The notes under the pieces: model-generated
Told to the model about the DNA's origin: nothing
The model's input: only the letters and a program-made list of their open reading frames with translations
Database searches by the model: none
Shown here: piece by piece, positions 6,325 to 8,041 of the stretch
Position numbering within the stretch: the first letter of the stretch is position 1
Layout: the number at the start of each line of letters is the position of its first letter
Translations under genes and position numbers: made by a program
NCBI GenBank assembly: GCA_900769985.1
Contig: CAAGIS010000197.1
Location: 1 to 8,041, forward strand
Direction: 5' to 3'
Origin: Spirochaetia bacterium
Lineage (GTDB): Bacteria; Spirochaetota; Spirochaetia; Treponematales; Treponemataceae
Length of the DNA stretch: 8,041 nt

Positions 6325-6840
6325 ATGAACGTAACGTACAGAAAAGCATCAGAAGATGACACAGATTCAATAATTGCATTTGTAAAAAACGCCATCAAGG
6401 TTCTTGACAGTCAGGGAATATTCCAGTGGGACGACATCTATCCTACCCGCGAAGATTTTGCATGCGACATTTCAAAAGGAGAAGCGTTTGTTGCCGAAGT
6501 TGCGTGCGGAAAAAACAAGTCAATCGCTGCAGTCTTTACGCTCAATACAGAATGTGATGAAGAATATAAAGACGGCGCATGGAAATACAGCGGCGACAAT
6601 TTTATTGTCATACACAGGCTGTGCGTAAATCCAGAGTTCCAGCACAAAGGACTTGGCGCACAGATTTGCACTCACATCATTGACGAAGCACGGCAGAACG
6701 GAAAAAAAGCAATCCGCCTCGACGCATTCAGCAAAAATCCGTTCTCACTCAAAATGTACGAAAAACTCGGCTTTTGCACAGTAGGCACTGCAGACTGGCG
6801 GAAAGGCAGATTTTTTCTTATGGAAAAAGCAATTCTGTAA
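6325..6840 (+). CDS. GNAT family N-acetyltransferase
   Basis: Acetyl-CoA-dependent N-acetyltransferase of 171 aa, cytoplasmic. The GNAT fold is readable: an N-terminal strand MNVTYRKASEDDTDSI, the core strand FIVIHRLCVNPEFQ (93-106), the acetyl-CoA pyrophosphate loop QHKGLG (106-111), the helix AQICTHIIDEAR, and the C-terminal strand and helix IRLDAFSKNPFSLKMYEKLGF (130-150). A final WRKGRFFLMEK closes the fold. The form with IFQWDDIYP near residues 32-40 is common among uncharacterised bacterial GNAT proteins. The substrate (amine, protein N-terminus or antibiotic) cannot be told. The ATG at 6325 is the first in frame and the family's start motif follows at once. Transcribed alone, divergent from the HD-GYP gene. 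No terminator is obvious after the stop. Confidence 0.93.
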   Translation: MNVTYRKASEDDTDSIIAFVKNAIKVLDSQGIFQWDDIYPTREDFACDISKGEAFVAEVACGKNKSIAAVFTLNTECDEEYKDGAWKYSGDNFIVIHRLCVNPEFQHKGLGAQICTHIIDEARQNGKKAIRLDAFSKNPFSLKMYEKLGFCTVGTADWRKGRFFLMEKAIL

Positions 6841-6865
6841 AATAAAACGGCTCAAGAATTTCCAG

Positions 6866-6894
6866 TTTTCAAACCCAAAAAGCCATGTTATAAT
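6866..6894 (+). promoter_or_regulatory. Strong promoter placing the transcript start at an ATG (6901)
   Basis: TTTTCA (6866-6871), 17 bases, TATAAT (6889-6894). The -10 is perfect and the -35 matches 4 of 6. The expected start is about 6901, exactly at an ATG, so the product would be a leaderless mRNA or a small RNA. It begins 26 bases after the acetyltransferase stop and lies outside the coding regions I recognise. Confidence 0.6.
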
Positions 6895-6900
6895 TAACCT

Positions 6901-6990
6901 ATGCTAAAGAAAACCGAAATCTCAGTTTATTGCAACTTTATAACATCAAAAATTCTGAAGGGGGGGGGTATAAGCCGAAGGTTGAACTGA
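6901..6990 (+). CDS. Short ORF with internal G9 tract (29 aa; longer if the tract changes by one base)
   Basis: I do not recognise this reading frame. It starts at the ATG that coincides with the predicted transcript start (MLKKTEISVYCNFITS...), runs into a nine-G tract at codons 20-23 and stops at TGA 6988-6990. Adding one G, or losing two, would continue the frame to TAA at 7056-7058, giving about 52 aa with a lysine-rich tail (VELTPKMKEKLKCKEAYYTYA). There is no Shine-Dalgarno sequence. It could be a phase-variable peptide, a decayed gene fragment, or simply chance reading of a small RNA. Nothing in it suggests a signal peptide or membrane segment. Confidence 0.25.
   Translation: MLKKTEISVYCNFITSKILKGGGISRRLN
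6960..6968. repeat. Homopolymer tract of nine G
   Basis: Nine consecutive G in an AT-rich region. Such tracts change length by slipped-strand mispairing, and poly-G tracts are established switches in Treponema pallidum. The final GGGGT can pair with ACCCC at 6990-6994 to form a 5-bp stem with a 20-base loop. The length could also be a sequencing error. Confidence 0.9.
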
Positions 6991-7038
6991 CCCCAAAAAT
7001 GAAAGAAAAGTTAAAATGTAAGGAAGCATATTACACAT

Positions 7039-7322
7039 ATGCATCTGGAAAAAATTAAATTTATAAGTAGACTTAACAATTTGATGCTATTGTAAACGTC
7101 CGTGAAACTTTTGCGTTCAATCAGCTTTCGTATGCTCACCAAGTATTGTTTTCTGAACAGAGTGATTTTTTTGTAGACCAGAAATATACATTTGAAGTCG
7201 GCGGAAAAAACAAAAAACGCAGGCAGATAAAAGACGTTTCCGAGTCCTATATTCTTGCTGACAACATTGAATACGGAACGGAGCGAAAAATTCCAATCTG
7301 GCTTTTGGGATTTTTGTATTAA
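7039..7322 (+). pseudogene. C-terminal remnant of an AAA-family ATPase (DUF4143-type, FEVGGKNK subgroup), frameshifted
   Basis: From 7077 to the stop at 7320-7322 one frame reads NVRETFAFNQLSYAH, then DFFVDQKYTFEVGGKNKKRR, QIKDVSESYILADNIEYG and IPIWLLGFLY. This is the C-terminal nuclease-like end of a large family of predicted bacterial ATPases, where FEVGGKNK, QI, DDIE and IPLWLFGFLY are conserved. Just upstream, a different frame (about 7045-7089) reads LEKIKFISRLNNLM, resembling the block that precedes NxRETF in intact members, so a frameshift or small deletion lies near 7085-7090. No start codon or ATPase N-terminus (Walker A/B, about 300 residues) is present. Stops at 7068 and 7074 close the reading frame upstream. 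It is a non-functional relic, different in subgroup from the fragment at 7484. Confidence 0.85.
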
Positions 7323-7483
7323 GAAAACGCTGATTAATGCACAATCCTCTGGGCATATTTAGTTATTGGCGGAAAGATGTGCGGCTACAGGTGATTATGT
7401 ACAGACGAAAAAAAGGGAAGACCTGCTTACAAAGTTGATGCCTTTCATATAATATTTCATATAACAATCGAGTATCTTTTAGC
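7323..7483. other. Intergenic stretch between two ATPase fragments, with a short direct repeat
   Basis: No gene is convincing here. A 29-codon open frame (7363-7452, plus strand) reads ERCAATGDYVQTKKREDLLTK, which looks like coding sequence but matches nothing I know, so it may be another relic. TTTCATATAA occurs twice, at 7443-7452 and 7455-7464, a 12-base period. This block is where the two ATPase fragments meet tail to tail; I see no clear terminator. Confidence 0.5.
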
Positions 7484-7925
7484 TTAAGACAAAACTAAAT
7501 CTTTTTTATGCAATAGAAAATCTTCAATATTGATATGACTGATTCCATCGTAAGATAAATCTATTTTATCAAGAGAAAGTACATATTTTGGTGAAGCATC
7601 TTTGATTGGCTTAAATGCTTCAAATTCCCGGCGTATAGTTTCTTCATTTGGCATTAAATAAGAAACCTGGATAAAACATTTTTTCTTTCCGTCAATGGCA
7701 ACAAAATCAATTTCGCCTTTGTAAGTTTTTCCTGTATAAACTGAATAACCGCGCAAAATCAGTTCATTGTATATGATGTTTTCAAGAAGAAAAGTATCCT
7801 CAAAATTGACAAGATTTGTGTTTATAGTTCGGAAAGCCATATCAATAGCGTAATGCTTTTCTATTGTTTTTAAAACTTCTTTTCCTACTATATTAAATCG
7901 CTTTACTCTAGAAATAAGATACGCC
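7484..7925 (-). pseudogene. C-terminal half of a DUF4143-type AAA ATPase, 5' part missing
   Basis: Reading from AYLISRVKRFNIVGKEVLK, through the acidic LLENIIYNELILRGYSVYTG and EIDFVAIDGKKKCFIQVSY, to SPKYVLSLDKIDLSYDGISH and NIEDFLL, this is the C-terminal part (about 146 residues) of the predicted ATPase family with an AAA N-terminus and a DUF4143/PD-(D/E)XK-like end. The E-(x)-D and IQV residues fit the nuclease-like core. An intact protein is about 400-450 aa and would need Walker motifs further upstream. Upstream of codon A (7924-7922) the frame stays open to the window edge through a GTG at 8008, but its residues (KTFYPIQTSFSILGYFSQSTTFDYN) no longer resemble the family, whose members have a LEYLEDAYLI-like sequence here. 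The break fits insertion of a mobile element; the N-terminal half may lie beyond it. Confidence 0.8.
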
Positions 7926-7975
7926 GAGTTATAATCAAAAGTTGTGGATTGGCTAAAATAGCCTAAGATAGAAAA

Positions 7976-8034
7976 AGAGGTTTGAATCGGATAAAATGTT
8001 TTTACCACAAAACAACAAACCGAAGGAAACCTCT
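7976..8034 (+). promoter_or_regulatory. Hairpin able to hide the ribosome binding site of the gene at 8036
   Basis: AGAGGTTT (7976-7983) is complementary to AAACCTCT (8027-8034). After a 4 by 4 internal loop, CGG (7988-7990) pairs with CCG (8020-8022). The 3' arm runs up to the base before the ATG and takes in the end of the AAGGA motif. A possible -10 box TAAAAT (7992-7997) lies inside the loop, so a transcript from it would lack the 5' arm, while readthrough from outside would contain both arms. Confidence 0.5.
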
Positions 8035-8035
8035 T

Positions 8036-8041
8036 ATGTCT
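8036..8041 (+). CDS. Start of a gene cut by the window edge, probably the transposase
   Basis: ATGTCT at the last six bases is preceded by AAGGA (8023-8027) with an ideal 8-base spacer. Only two codons are visible (Met-Ser), so the product is inferred from its place inside the apparent insertion-sequence end. Confidence 0.4.

Larger units (their letters stand above)
7926..8041 (+). mobile_element. Probable left end of an insertion sequence (ISL3-like), runs off the window
   Basis: ATPase homology stops abruptly near 7925. The following plus-strand sequence (TATAATCAAAAGTTGTGGAT, 7930-7949) recalls ISL3-family terminal repeats, which from memory contain a TCAA-N-GTTGTGGATT-like core. A perfect hairpin GGCTA-AAA-TAGCC (7951-7963) follows. 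A start codon with a good ribosome binding site lies 110 bases in, as expected for the transposase. The family call and the exact boundary (7922-7930) are inference; the far end and target duplication are outside the window. Confidence 0.45.

Noticed and set aside
7117..7356. A 79-aa minus-strand open frame
   Set aside because: It is antisense to the ATPase remnant, whose plus-strand frame matches a known family; the minus reading resembles nothing.
7363..7452. A 29-codon plus-strand frame reading ERCAATGDYVQTKKREDLL
   Set aside because: It looks like protein sequence but is too short and unrecognised to be called a gene or assigned to a family.
7484..8008. An intact 174-aa gene starting at GTG 8008
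   Set aside because: The first ~28 residues do not resemble the ATPase family, there is no ribosome binding site, and the frame stays open past the GTG to the window edge. A truncated gene abutting an IS end explains it better.
1..8041. CRISPR arrays, tRNA or rRNA genes, toxin-antitoxin pairs, or a defence island
   Set aside because: I saw no regularly spaced repeats, no tRNA-like cloverleaf and no recognisable defence genes. The ATPase fragments are relics, not a system.

Overview
The window looks like a low-GC spirochaete chromosome, most likely a commensal Treponema. The strongest pointer is the minus-strand gene at the left edge. Its translation matches trans-2-enoyl-CoA reductase (FabV/TER), and from memory it closely resembles the Treponema denticola enzyme. 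A G9 homopolymer, truncated ATPase genes and an apparent insertion-sequence end also fit such a genome. The taxon is an inference; no database search was possible.

Left part (1-4370, all minus strand) is acyl-chain metabolism. A medium-chain acyl-CoA synthetase (4246 to 2537) is followed by fabF (2442 to 1192) and, 19 bases on, fabV/TER (1172 to beyond the left edge). fabF-fabV is a two-gene unit behind a promoter with exact sigma-70 consensus hexamers (TTGACA, 17 bases, TATAAT) lying 15 bases or less from the synthetase stop. FabF condenses acyl-ACP with malonyl-ACP, FabV/TER does the final enoyl reduction, and the synthetase activates free acids to CoA esters. Immediately upstream of the synthetase promoter is a large imperfect inverted repeat (4302-4370).

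Middle part (4478-6840) is a set of single genes. A flavodoxin-domain protein (minus) is divergent from a small HTH regulator (plus). The regulator seems to have the ends of a YafY/WYL-type protein without the WYL core. It overlaps tail-to-tail by 7 bp with a stand-alone HD-GYP phosphodiesterase (minus). The 151-bp spacer between the HD-GYP gene and the divergent GNAT acetyltransferase gene holds three separate palindromes, two of them overlapping predicted promoters.

Right part (6841-8041) is an accessory or decaying zone. It holds a strong promoter with a start codon at the predicted transcription start, opening a short ORF with a G9 tract. Next are a frameshifted C-terminal remnant of one AAA-ATPase family (plus) and the C-terminal half of a DUF4143-type AAA ATPase (minus). 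That second gene appears to be cut by the left end of an insertion sequence running off the window. A stem near the right edge would hide the ribosome binding site of the putative transposase.

I found no convincing multi-gene undescribed system. The best leads are the G9 short ORF, the WYL-less regulator, the 69-bp inverted repeat and the IS-end hairpin.
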